Part shown: positions 24,924 to 33,013 of the stretch, piece by piece | Layout: every line of letters begins with the position of its first letter | How positions within the stretch are numbered: position 1 is the first letter of the stretch | Source of the DNA: Lederbergia sp. NSJ-179 | GTDB lineage: Bacteria > Bacillota > Bacilli > Bacillales > Bacillaceae_C | Direction of reading: 5' to 3' | DNA: 44,888 bases | Assembly: GCF_022867885.1 (NCBI RefSeq) | Contig: NZ_JALIFP010000034.1 | Coordinates: 1-44,888, forward strand | Notes under the pieces: generated by a model | Seen by the model: only the letters and a program-made list of their open reading frames with translations | Database searches by the model: none | Told to the model about the DNA's origin: nothing | Made by a program: the position numbers and the translations under genes

Positions 24924-25010
24924 GGATCTATAATGTCTTTTCATTATTTGCTAAATAAGTAATCTTGAAACGCTGCCTGGTAAACCTTAAAGGAAGGATT
25001 GTCTACTGCT

Positions 25011-25855
25011 ATGAACTCAAAACTAATTATTGTCGAAGGGTTACCTGGGTTTGGAAAGTCAACCACTGCAAGCCTCATTAAAGATATTCTCTCAGAGGAT
25101 AATAAGGAAGTCGAACTAGTTTTAGAAGGGAACTTAGACCACCCGGCAGATTATGATGGGGTATCCTGGTTCACTAAAGATGAATTTGATAAGATCTTAT
25201 CCATTAGCGGAAGTTTCAGAGAGGTATTTCTTAATAGAGTAATAAAGAAAGATCACCATTATTTATTACCATATAGAAAGATAAAAAATGAATTTGGTGA
25301 CCGGTTTTCGGATGAATTATTCAACGAAATTTTTAAAACGGATATATATGAATTACCATTTGATCAAAATGTGGAGTTAATTGATAAAAGGTGGGCCGAA
25401 TTTGCGGAAAAAGCCATTCATGATCGTAAAACCTATATTTTTGAATGCTCTTTATCCAGAATCCCTTAACGATTGGCATGATAAAATACGGTGAAGAAGA
25501 AGCGAAAATAATAGATTACATAAAGCGACTGGAGAGACATATAGAGCGTTTAAATCCTGTTTTAATTTATATTGAACAAGATGACCTTGCCTATTCGTTT
25601 AAAAAGGCGGTCAAGGAAAGACCAAAAGCATGGTCAAAAGGATTTATAAACTACTGTACAACCCAAGGATATGGCAAACAACAGGGATATGAAGGGATAG
25701 AAGGAACGATTAAAGTATTAGAAGCAAGAAGAGAGTTAGAAATGAAAATAGTGAATAAGTTAAATATCAAAAAGCTGATAATAAATAATTCAGACTATGA
25801 CATGGAAAAATATAAGTCCGTATTAATGGAAAAGTTGGAGTTTGTGAGAAGATAA
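25011..25855 (+). pseudogene. P-loop nucleoside-kinase-like protein, frameshifted
   Basis: Frame 1 begins MNSKLIIVEGLPGFGKSTTA, a Walker A P-loop as in thymidylate or deoxynucleoside kinases, and runs to TAA at 25469 after TYIFECSLSRIP. A frame shifted by one base resumes as FIQNPLTIGMIKYGEEEAKI and continues through VLIYIEQDDLAYSFKKAVKE to 25855. Relatives read F-E-C-x-F-I-Q-N-P-L at the join, so a single base was lost near 25449-25453. The joined product would be about 281 residues. Frame 1 alone lacks the second half, including the LID-type region, and should be inactive. AAGGAAGG lies 12 bases upstream of the ATG; TTG 24999 is an alternative. Confidence 0.8.
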
Positions 25856-26060
25856 TTTCGAAACGGTAGGACTATTAACAACTTTAAACCAGCCATTAAA
25901 AATATTGACTCTAACTTTTGGGATGCAACACAGATCGGCGGCCTTTTTGGAAGCTCTTTTTTAAAGGGGATTAGGGATTTGCTAATGATTTAGACCCTCG
26001 TCAAAACTCACTATCTTTGCTATCTTGTTCTTACGGCTGTTTCTTTTAGGATGTGTTGTT

Positions 26061-26453
26061 TTGAAAAAATTGAAGGTTGATCCAAACACAATGATAAAAT
26101 CATTTCCCTGCTCACTACTAGCTGCCATCACTTTAAGTATAATCACATTGCTTTTTGTTCCATCCTATTTTTCGATTATCGGTATTTGCTTCTACACGAT
26201 CATTTACTTTCCCGTGTATTTACTTTTTATTGTGCCTATTCAAGTTTTACTCAATCAAAACCCAAGAAAGTTCCATCTCCTTTATCTTCTTAGCTATATT
26301 TGTGGTTCATTATTTGCCTCTGCTATTGTGATCATGATAAATGGAGAAAATCCTTTTACTATAATGATTTATTATGTGATCTCCCTTTTGGCTGCTATCG
26401 TCATTTGGATATTTGACTCACTTATTTTACAAGAAAGTAGGATTGGAGAGTAA
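26061..26453 (+). CDS. UPF0715-family-like membrane protein
   Basis: About 130 residues with four hydrophobic helices covering most of the chain (near 16-36, 40-62, 72-92 and 104-124) and a final charged end. The second helix with FYTIIYFPVYLLFIVPIQVL and the third with HLLYLLSYICGSLFASAIVI resemble UPF0715, a small Bacillus membrane family of unknown function. The TTG at 26061 is preferred because the protein then begins MKKLKV and an AGG lies ten bases upstream, though the site is weak. The preceding 200 bases have an open but unrecognised stretch. It is probably a single gene ahead of the trpS promoter. Confidence 0.55.
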   Translation: MKKLKVDPNTMIKSFPCSLLAAITLSIITLLFVPSYFSIIGICFYTIIYFPVYLLFIVPIQVLLNQNPRKFHLLYLLSYICGSLFASAIVIMINGENPFTIMIYYVISLLAAIVIWIFDSLILQESRIGE

Positions 26454-26602
26454 AGAAGCGTGTACAAGACTTGCATATGCCCATGCTAATTGTTTAAGCA
26501 TTTGTGAAATAAGTTGGGATATCTTTTAAGATCAAGGACTAGGCTATACAGGTGTTAGTACGGCCCACAACCAGTGTTTAGACCAAACGTTAATAAGGTC
26601 CC

Positions 26603-26631
26603 TTGACCTTTACGGAACAATCATTTAGAAT
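26603..26631 (+). promoter_or_regulatory. Sigma-A promoter of trpS
   Basis: TTGACC (26603-26608) and TAGAAT (26626-26631) are separated by exactly 17 bp. The predicted transcript starts just before the T-box leader. Confidence 0.7.
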
Positions 26632-26654
26632 AGGGCCAATAATGAAAAAGTGAT

Positions 26655-26915
26655 GAAGAAGAGGAGTAAACTTTAAGAACGCTTTAGAGAGCTGATGGAT
26701 GGTGCAAATCAGTGCGGTATTTTAGTTGAATGGACTTCTGAGCTTCTAGACTGAAATGAGCAGTAGGTATAGCGGGTTGTCTTACCGTTAAAAAAGACCA
26801 AGTATCGAAACAAATGGGTTGTTTCTGTACGGATTAGTGCGTTTACTTTTGTAAACGAATGAAGGTGGCACCACGGGTTACTCGTCCTTTTTGGATGGGT
26901 AGCCCTTTTTGTGTG
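26655..26915 (+). promoter_or_regulatory. T-box riboswitch (tRNA-Trp) upstream of trpS
   Basis: The leader has the expected parts in order: the AAGAGGAGTA start, the AGAGAGCTGATGG stem I entry, a specifier TGG at 26731 (in GAATGGACTTC), the T-box core AAGGTGGCACCACGGG near 26863, and a terminator whose arms are GGGTTACTCGTCC and GGATGGGTAGCCC followed by a T run. The specifier codon UGG matches tryptophan, agreeing with the downstream gene. Uncharged tRNA-Trp should pair with the specifier and T-box bulge and stop termination, so trpS is induced by tryptophan starvation. Confidence 0.92.
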
Positions 26916-26931
26916 AAATTCTAGGAGGGTT

Positions 26932-27930
26932 ATGATGAAAAAATCAATTTTAACGGGGATCAAACCAACAGGACAGATTCACTTAGGCAATTATATGGGA
27001 GCGATCAAGCCAGCCTTGGAACTAGCGAAGATCCAAGAGTTTCAAGCAACATACTTTATTGCAGATTATCATGCGCTAACAAAAATGCAAAATAATGCTC
27101 AGGAATTTCGCGACCTGTCGAACGGGGTAGCCGCAACATGGTTAGCTTTAGGGCTAAATCCTGAACAAGTCATTTTTTATCGACAATCGGATGTACCAGA
27201 AATTTTTGAAATGAATTGGATCTTAAGTTGTTTTGCCTCCAAAGGGTTATTGAATCGGGCTCATGCTTACAAAGCGATCGTAGAGGATAATAAAAAGCTT
27301 GAAAAGGATCCTGACTTTGGGGTGAATATGGGGCTGTTTAATTACCCTATTCTTATGGCGGCGGATATTTTGTTATTTAAGACGCAAGTAGTACCTGTCG
27401 GAAAAGATCAAGTCCAACATGTGGAAATTGCGAGGGATCTTGCTCAAAGTTTTAATCGTCATTATGGGGAAACATTTCTGCTACCAGAATATAAAATACA
27501 AGAAGATACGGCAGTCCTACCCGGATTAGATGGGCGGAAAATGAGTAAAAGTTATCAAAATACGATCCCACTTTTTGCAGAACCAAAAAAGTTACAAAAA
27601 CTAATCAATAAAATCAAAACAGATTCATTACCACCAGAAGCACCGAAAGACCCTGAGACATCCATTTTATTTCGCCTATATGCAGAATTTGCTTCTTCAC
27701 AGGAAGTCCAAGAGATGAAAGAGCAATATGGAAATGGCATTGGATGGGGCGAAGTGAAAAAGGAATTGTTTCTCGTGATGAATCGGTTTATCGAAGAACC
27801 GCGGACAAAATATCATGAACTCATGTCCTCACCTGAAACAATCGATAAAATTTTAAAAGAAGGGGCAGAAAAGGCGCGAGTTATGAGTGTTCCATTTTTG
27901 CAGGAGATAAAGGAGAAGATTGGCTTTTAA
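26932..27930 (+). CDS. trpS: Tryptophanyl-tRNA synthetase, divergent type
   Basis: A class I aminoacyl-tRNA synthetase of 331-332 residues that charges tRNA-Trp. The HIGH-like motif is HLGN in PTGQIHLGNYMGA, and the KMSKS motif is intact in GLDGRKMSKSYQNT. It is not the standard Bacillus TrpRS: instead of the QCVAYIGELERMTQFKDK region it has SCFASKGLLNRAHAYKA, and DQVQHVEIARDL replaces DQKQHLELTRNL. This is a distinct TrpRS subtype found in various bacteria, sometimes as a second copy. Two in-frame ATGs (26932, 26935) follow AGGAGG; the second has better spacing. Control is by the T-box upstream. A C-terminal scrap of a related gene lies at 31130. Confidence 0.9.
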   Translation: MMKKSILTGIKPTGQIHLGNYMGAIKPALELAKIQEFQATYFIADYHALTKMQNNAQEFRDLSNGVAATWLALGLNPEQVIFYRQSDVPEIFEMNWILSCFASKGLLNRAHAYKAIVEDNKKLEKDPDFGVNMGLFNYPILMAADILLFKTQVVPVGKDQVQHVEIARDLAQSFNRHYGETFLLPEYKIQEDTAVLPGLDGRKMSKSYQNTIPLFAEPKKLQKLINKIKTDSLPPEAPKDPETSILFRLYAEFASSQEVQEMKEQYGNGIGWGEVKKELFLVMNRFIEEPRTKYHELMSSPETIDKILKEGAEKARVMSVPFLQEIKEKIGF

Positions 27931-28142
27931 GAGGGAGCAGCGCTATTTCCCCTCAGATCAATCCACTAGTTTTCTGGAAAAAGCATTATGGCAAAATCTT
28001 TAGGGGAATCATACCAAAAATAATAATTAAACACGGTGATAATCTATTATACACATTAATAGGAGTGAAAAAATAAAAGTGAAACTTCCATCAACAGGGT
28101 TTCTTTTCATCCATCGCTGATTTAAGAAGAACAAAGGTTAAA

Positions 28143-28190
28143 TTCGCGACATCCTTTCTCAATGCCTATGCCTAATCAGTTTGTCGCGAA
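28143..28190. other. Stem-loop with 9-bp TTCGCGACA arms
   Basis: TTCGCGACA (28143-28151) and TGTCGCGAA (28182-28190) are perfect complements around a 30-base loop. No T run follows on the plus strand (A-rich instead). It lies downstream of trpS in the long gene-free region 27931-28972. Confidence 0.45.
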
Positions 28191-28265
28191 AGAAAAAAAG
28201 AGGGTCTCCCAATTCCGAAAATGGGTCAAACCATTTTTTTGAGTGCGAAAATTGAGATGCTATCT

Positions 28266-28385
28266 ATTAATTGGTCGGTTGATCCAACAAAATGGTCGAA
28301 ACTCGGTATTAATTGGTCGATCGTTGCGATAAAACGGTCGAAACTTGATGCTAATTGGTCCAATACCACAATTAAATGGTCGAGG
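28266..28385. repeat. TGGTCG array with exact 21-bp period (six units)
   Basis: TGGTCG or a one-base variant occurs at 28272, 28293, 28314, 28335, 28356 and 28377, exactly 21 bp apart each time. Odd units read TAATTGGTC, even units AAAA/TAAA-TGGTCGA, giving a 42-bp higher-order period. Filler is largely unconserved. It lies between trpS and the APH-like kinase, in a gap of about 1 kb. Confidence 0.9.
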
Positions 28386-28675
28386 CCCTAAAAAAGAACC
28401 TTTTTCAGATAGCTTCAGAGGGCTGCCTGAAAGTATTGCAATGCGCATAAACATTTCCTCCTGTTCTAATGGCATATTTTGATAGAGTTACTGTTTATTC
28501 TAAGAAAGAATTATAAATTCATCTTTTATCATGAATGATATCAAAAGTTTAATGTTGCTTGCAAAAGCTTTTTTACATTTGGAGCATTGACTAAAAGTCA
28601 CTATAAAGTTATGCTGAATTTGGTTGACCTTTGTCGGAAAGCATCCCCTTTTTTCATCTAAAGGTAATTTATCGA

Positions 28676-28898
28676 TCACAACATAGAGCTAGAACCAAAA
28701 AGGATTCCTTCCTTTTTTTTTAGAAAATGAAAGAATTCATTTCGTTTGGGTTTTTGCTCTATTGACAGATTGAGAAAATGATCGAGCAAGATGCTGCCGC
28801 CATTTTGATCAAGCTTGGTTGTTACAACATAGCCGAAAGGCTGTAGAGCAGTAATTACATAAAATGAAGTGTTGTGCTGGTTTTTTGGTGAATTCTAA
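28676..28898 (-). pseudogene. Open reverse-strand stretch, probable gene tail
   Basis: Read on the minus strand, about 73 codons without a stop include FYVITALQPFGYVVTTKLDQ, then NGGSILLDHFLNLSIEQ and end at TGA 28676-28678. The composition is protein-like, but there is no start codon or ribosome binding site at its 5' end. I do not recognise the family; it may be the tail of a deleted gene. The rest of 27931-28972 apart from the array and stem-loop holds nothing recognised. Confidence 0.25.
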
Positions 28899-28972
28899 TG
28901 TGGATGGTCATTGATTTCCTTTTTTCTTGTAAAATTTGCGTGATTATTATGTTAATGAATGAGGTGCTATTT

Positions 28973-29998
28973 ATGTCAAATGATTTGAAAAGTGTTGATC
29001 AGGTAACACCAGACTGGCTCTCAAAAGTTTTGGAACACAATAGCCAATGGACAAACGGCGCAATAACGGAACTTGAAATCAGGAATTCCTATGAAACGAA
29101 TCCCTCCTATATTGCCCAACTTAGAGCTAAAGGAGCACAATCGGACCAAACCTTTGTTTTTTATCTTAAAATTGGAAAGCCAGAGCGGATCACTTTAATG
29201 GAGAAGGAAACACAGTTTTATCGGTCTGTTTTCGAGTTCGCTAAAGAAATGCCTTTGCCACATTGTTATGGTTATTCCTATAATCCCAGCAGTAAAAACT
29301 CTTGGTTGTTATTGGAAGACCTCTCGGATTCACATTTCAATTTGCCTTGGCCGTTACCTACGACAAAAAAACAAACTGAAATGGTAGTGGGTGCTTTGGC
29401 AAATCTTCACGGGGCTTTTTGGGGGGATAATAGTACAGCTGCTGTTCCACCCGAAGAAGAATTGGAATTCAAAAGTGACGATGAAATTGCTAGTTTTATT
29501 GAATTACTGAAAGATCGGCTATCTAGGAAGAGGATCGGAATAATAGACAAAATTAGTTCAGCTTATCCAGAACTTATTATGAACCGAATTCAAAATAAGA
29601 GTAGCTTAACGCTTTGTCATGGCGATGTACATACTGGTAATATATTAATTTCAAAAGATGAAAGCGATAACAGGGTTTATCTTATTGATTGGCAAACTTA
29701 CAGTAAATGGATGGGAGCATCTGATGTTTCCCGTATTATTTCGGGCTTCTGGTATCCCGATCAAAGACACAAGATGGAGCTTGAAATGCTTCATCGTTAC
29801 TTTGAACTTTTAACGCAACATCACAACGTGCAAAATTATCATTGGAATCATTTCTGGTATGATTATCGGTTGTCAATAGTAAGTCATCTTTACCAAGTGA
29901 TTGGAATACCTGCAGATTTTGCTTCTATTTGGTGGTCACCTTTGGAACAATTGTTTTGTGCTTTCGAAGATTTAAATTGTGAGGAGATATTGGGGTAA
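28973..29998 (+). CDS. Aminoglycoside phosphotransferase (APH)-like kinase
   Basis: A 341-residue protein-kinase-like phosphotransferase. The catalytic loop is H216-G-D218-V-H-T-G-N223 in TLCHGDVHTGNILIS and the metal-binding D239 is in YLIDWQTYS. The N-terminal lobe includes the FYLKIGKPERITLMEKE region, with the expected lysine and glutamate. The family phosphorylates small molecules such as aminoglycosides, choline or sugars; the subgroup here has the SRIISGFWYP ending and may be choline/ecdysteroid-kinase-like. No resistance phenotype should be assumed. ATG 28973 is chosen for the GAGGTG nine bases upstream. It is followed by 168 bases without a gene before an SDR on the same strand. Confidence 0.82.
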   Translation: MSNDLKSVDQVTPDWLSKVLEHNSQWTNGAITELEIRNSYETNPSYIAQLRAKGAQSDQTFVFYLKIGKPERITLMEKETQFYRSVFEFAKEMPLPHCYGYSYNPSSKNSWLLLEDLSDSHFNLPWPLPTTKKQTEMVVGALANLHGAFWGDNSTAAVPPEEELEFKSDDEIASFIELLKDRLSRKRIGIIDKISSAYPELIMNRIQNKSSLTLCHGDVHTGNILISKDESDNRVYLIDWQTYSKWMGASDVSRIISGFWYPDQRHKMELEMLHRYFELLTQHHNVQNYHWNHFWYDYRLSIVSHLYQVIGIPADFASIWWSPLEQLFCAFEDLNCEEILG

Positions 29999-30166
29999 AT
30001 CTGTAAAAGGGAAGTGATTCATTACAATTTATTTGCCAATTAAACGATGAATCAAGCAGCATATCAGCATCTTGAATTCAACTGTTTATGCACGCTGACT
30101 ACGGATAGGAAAATACGATTATTCACTACAGATAAGAGATTATTCATATCAATTGGGGTGAGATAG

Positions 30167-30904
30167 ATGGAATTTGAAGGAAAGAGTGCATTTATTACTG
30201 GTGCAAGTTCGGGAATTGGAAGAACGGTAGCTATTGAACTAGCAAAGCGAGGGGCAAGTGTTTTTATTGCAGATATCAACGAGAAAGGCGGACGGGAAAC
30301 TGTCGCAATGATTAAGGAAAATGGCGGAGAAAGTCAATTTCAACGAACAGATATTACCAACGAACAAGATGTTATCGAGTCTGTTTCCTTGTGTAATCAA
30401 ATGTACAATAAAATTGATTTTGCTATCAATAATGCAGGTATTATCATTGGCGCAATGTTGGCTGATCTTAGTGAAGAAGATTGGGATAAGGTCATCAATG
30501 TTAATTTGAAGGGAACATGGTTGTGTATGAAGCATGAAATACAATTGATGAAAAAACAACAATTTGGATCAATTGTAAACACATCGTCTATAGCTGGAAA
30601 AATAGGATTAAAGCATCATGCGGCATACGTACCTAGCAAACATGGAATCATTGGCTTGACAAAGACAGCAGCACTAGAATACGGAAAATATGGTATTCGA
30701 GTGAATGCCGTTTGTCCAGGAACAGTTCATACTTCTTGGGTACACCGGGTAACGAAAAAACTGAGTAATTTGCATCCGTTGGGGAGGATTGCCGAAACGG
30801 ATGAAATTGCAGAGGCTATCATCTGGCTAAGTTCGGAAAAATCGTCTTATGTAACTGGACATTCATTGGTGATCGATGGAGGAAGAACGGCAGGTGAACA
30901 ATAG
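30167..30904 (+). CDS. SDR family NAD(P)-dependent oxidoreductase
   Basis: A classical SDR of 245 residues. The cofactor loop is TGASSGIGRT, the NNAG motif is FAINNAGII, the catalytic serine lies in VNTSSIAGK, and the Y-x3-K is AAYVPSKHG. The C-terminal segment VTGHSLVIDGGRTAG is the usual dimer end. Acid at the end of the second strand (FIADIN) favours NAD over NADP. Substrate unknown. GGGGTGAG lies five bases before the ATG. It is about 380 bases upstream of the quinone-response cluster but separated by decayed DNA, so it need not belong to it. Confidence 0.87.
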   Translation: MEFEGKSAFITGASSGIGRTVAIELAKRGASVFIADINEKGGRETVAMIKENGGESQFQRTDITNEQDVIESVSLCNQMYNKIDFAINNAGIIIGAMLADLSEEDWDKVINVNLKGTWLCMKHEIQLMKKQQFGSIVNTSSIAGKIGLKHHAAYVPSKHGIIGLTKTAALEYGKYGIRVNAVCPGTVHTSWVHRVTKKLSNLHPLGRIAETDEIAEAIIWLSSEKSSYVTGHSLVIDGGRTAGEQ

Positions 30905-30949
30905 CTTTACCACGTACACGTAATCGAGTTGCGCTGTTCAGATTTATGT

Positions 30950-31189
30950 TTACAGATTCCCGACGAGATCGATGTGGAGATGTATAATACTTTGCTGAAC
31001 TTGATATCTGGAAAAAACGTTAATACCGCGTTTTGTGTTTCGCTCTTTAACTGAAGAATGGTTGGTCCGATGGTATGTATCTACAAAGGACCTAATATCA
31101 ACTTCTACTGTTGCTATTCCCACAAATAAAAGGCGCGAGCCATGAGTATTCCATATTTGACGGAGACTAAGCAGAAGATTGAATTGTAG
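30950..31189 (+). pseudogene. Decayed DNA ending in a trpS C-terminal scrap
   Basis: At 31130-31189 the frame reads KARAMSIPYLTETKQKIEL and a stop. It matches the end of the trpS upstream (KARVMSVPFLQEIKEKIGF) codon by codon with scattered substitutions, so it is the last 19 codons of a related tryptophanyl-tRNA synthetase gene. The sequence before it (30950-31129) contains other open pieces (IPDEIDVEMYNTLLNLISG; RSLTEEWLVRWYVSTKD) in different frames, unrecognised. The minus-strand frame over the same bases is a shadow. Confidence 0.55.
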
Positions 31190-31285
31190 CGTAGACAAAT
31201 GTGTAGAAGAAAAGAACTGGGAAATCTCATCTAATTCTAATCATTTTGGATTTACCATGAGAATATTCCAGTTCTTAAATCTCAG

Positions 31286-31332
31286 TTGACAGGAAAGATG
31301 ATTCATTATATAATTATTTCGAAATCGAGATA
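31286..31332 (+). promoter_or_regulatory. mhqR promoter with MhqR operator
   Basis: TTGACA (31286-31291), a 17-bp spacer and TATAAT (31309-31314) form a consensus sigma-A promoter. TATTTCGAAATCGAGATA at 31315-31332, directly after the -10, matches the MhqR box (TATCTCGA-x-x-TCGA-x-ATA) described in B. subtilis. A repressor bound here would block initiation, giving autoregulation. Confidence 0.85.
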
Positions 31333-31349
31333 AAAAAGGAATGATAGCC

Positions 31350-31796
31350 ATGAGTAAAGATCATCTTGATGAAGAGCTGTCGTTGAAGTTATTTGTTGTG
31401 TTGACAAGAGCTTTAGATTCGATCAAAAAGCGAGTGGAGGACGACATTCGATGTTTAGGCTTGAATCCAACTGAATTTGCCGTTTTGGAGTTGATCTATC
31501 ATAAAGGGGAGCAACCGATCCAAAAAATTGGTGAGAAAGTTCTGATTGCGAGTAGCAGTATTACGTATGTTGTCGATAAATTGGAAAAGAAAAAATTATT
31601 AGAGAGAAAACCATGTCCAAATGATCGTCGAATTACGTTTGCTACGATAACCGCAAAAGGGAAAGCATTAATGGATGAAGTTTTTCCTAAACATAGAGTA
31701 GCGATTCAAGAAATTTTAGCTGGTTTAGATGTGGATGAGAAAAAGCAGATGATTGAACAATTAAAAAAATTAGGGTTTCACGCCCAAAAAGTATAA
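31350..31796 (+). CDS. mhqR: MhqR, MarR-family repressor of quinone response
   Basis: A MarR-type winged-helix repressor of about 148 residues. The DNA-binding part is seen in GLNPTEFAVLELIYHKGEQP, then QKIGEKVLIASSSITYVVDK and the wing KPCPNDRRITFATITAKGK. In B. subtilis, MhqR represses dioxygenases, an esterase and reductases that remove hydroquinones, quinones and related electrophiles. The identification is supported by the operator at its own promoter, a second operator just after it, and the genes that follow. ATG 31350 has AAAAAGGA ten bases upstream; ATG 31341 is too close to that site. Confidence 0.85.
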   Translation: MSKDHLDEELSLKLFVVLTRALDSIKKRVEDDIRCLGLNPTEFAVLELIYHKGEQPIQKIGEKVLIASSSITYVVDKLEKKKLLERKPCPNDRRITFATITAKGKALMDEVFPKHRVAIQEILAGLDVDEKKQMIEQLKKLGFHAQKV

Positions 31797-31810
31797 TTTT
31801 TTTAAATAAT

Positions 31811-31832
31811 TATCTCGATTTCGTACTATACT
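31811..31832 (+). promoter_or_regulatory. MhqR operator before the dioxygenase gene
   Basis: TATCTCGATTTCGTACTA (31811-31828) matches the MhqR box in its left half and overlaps a TATACT (31827-31832) that could serve as a -10. It lies between mhqR and the dioxygenase, so the two catabolic genes likely have their own MhqR-controlled promoter. Confidence 0.7.
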
Positions 31833-32003
31833 AACTTGAGGAATCTTTATCATTACCTTAAGTTTAAGATCCATTCAGTAGGAATATGTAGAATAGAGGA
31901 CGTGAATCTAGCTAGTTTACCACTAGATGAGAGTGAGAAATCGAACGTTCACAATAATCGGAAGAAATCGTTTAGACAACTTTACTTTTAAGGAGGAAAA
32001 AGC

Positions 32004-32981
32004 ATGAATGTTTTAAAAGGAATCCATCATGTCACAGCAATTACGAGCAGTGCAGAAAAAATATATCAATTTTTCACAACGGTTTTAGGTGTTCGATTAG
32101 TGAAAAAAACAGTGAATCAAGATGATATTCAAACGTATCATTTGTTTTTTGCTGATGACGTAGGGAGCCCTGGGACGGATATGACGTTCTTTGATTTTCC
32201 AGGTATTCCAAAGGGCGTTCATGGAACGAATGAAATTTCCAAAACATCTTTTCGAGTACCGAATGACAAAGCGTTGGATTATTGGGTGAAACGCTTTGAT
32301 CGACTTAACGTCAAACATACGGGGATCACAGAGCAATTTGGGAAAAAGACGCTTTCCTTTGTTGACTTTGATGATCAAGCCTATCAGCTCATCTCAGATG
32401 AAAAGAATCAAGGCGTTCCCGCGGGGATTCCGTGGCAAAAAGGGCCAATTCCGTTGGAGTATGCGATTACAGGTCTAGGACCGATTTTTGTTCGGGTAGG
32501 AGACATCGATTATTTTAAAGAAATGATGGAAAAAGTCTTTTTATTTACAATGATGGATCAAGAGGGAGCCTATCACTTATTCGAAGTCGGGGAAGGTGGC
32601 AATGGAGCGCAAGTCATTGTGGAGTATAATGCGAAATTACCTCAAGCCCGGCAAGGGTATGGAACTGTGCATCATGTTGCATTCCGTGTGGAAGATCGCG
32701 CCGCATTGGATGAATGGACGAAACGATTGCAAGCTCTCCGTCTGCCGAACTCAGGATATGTGGAACGATATTATTTTGGATCCTTGTATACAAAGGTTAC
32801 ACCACAGATCCTATTTGAGATTGCAACAGACGGTCCTGGCTTCATGGGAGATGAGCCATACGAAACACTCGGGGAAAAACTATCTTTACCCCCATTCTTT
32901 GAAGCAAAACGGGAAGAAATTGAAAATCTTGTTCGCCCGATTGATACGGTAAGAAGTACGAAAGAATTTGTGAAGGAATAG
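32004..32981 (+). CDS. Ring-cleaving dioxygenase, MhqE/MhqO type
   Basis: A VOC-superfamily extradiol dioxygenase of 325 residues with two paired modules. Metal-ligand positions are the histidine in KGIHHVTAITS at the N terminus, the histidine in YGTVHHVAFRV at about residue 223, and the glutamate in ILFEIATDGPGF. It belongs to the MhqA/MhqE/MhqO group that opens hydroquinone-type rings. Which of these paralogues it equals cannot be decided. AAGGAGG precedes the ATG. The mhqD-like esterase starts 32 bases downstream, as in the B. subtilis mhqDE pair, and an MhqR box lies upstream. Confidence 0.87.
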   Translation: MNVLKGIHHVTAITSSAEKIYQFFTTVLGVRLVKKTVNQDDIQTYHLFFADDVGSPGTDMTFFDFPGIPKGVHGTNEISKTSFRVPNDKALDYWVKRFDRLNVKHTGITEQFGKKTLSFVDFDDQAYQLISDEKNQGVPAGIPWQKGPIPLEYAITGLGPIFVRVGDIDYFKEMMEKVFLFTMMDQEGAYHLFEVGEGGNGAQVIVEYNAKLPQARQGYGTVHHVAFRVEDRAALDEWTKRLQALRLPNSGYVERYYFGSLYTKVTPQILFEIATDGPGFMGDEPYETLGEKLSLPPFFEAKREEIENLVRPIDTVRSTKEFVKE

Positions 32982-33013
32982 GAGAATTAATCAATTTGGA
33001 AAAGGAGATAAAG

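Noticed and set aside
30950-31198. Minus-strand 82-codon frame
   Set aside because: It overlaps the trpS tail on the plus strand, which has real similarity to the intact gene.
32596-32952. 118-codon frame inside the ring-cleaving dioxygenase
   Set aside because: Alternative-frame shadow of a conserved enzyme gene.
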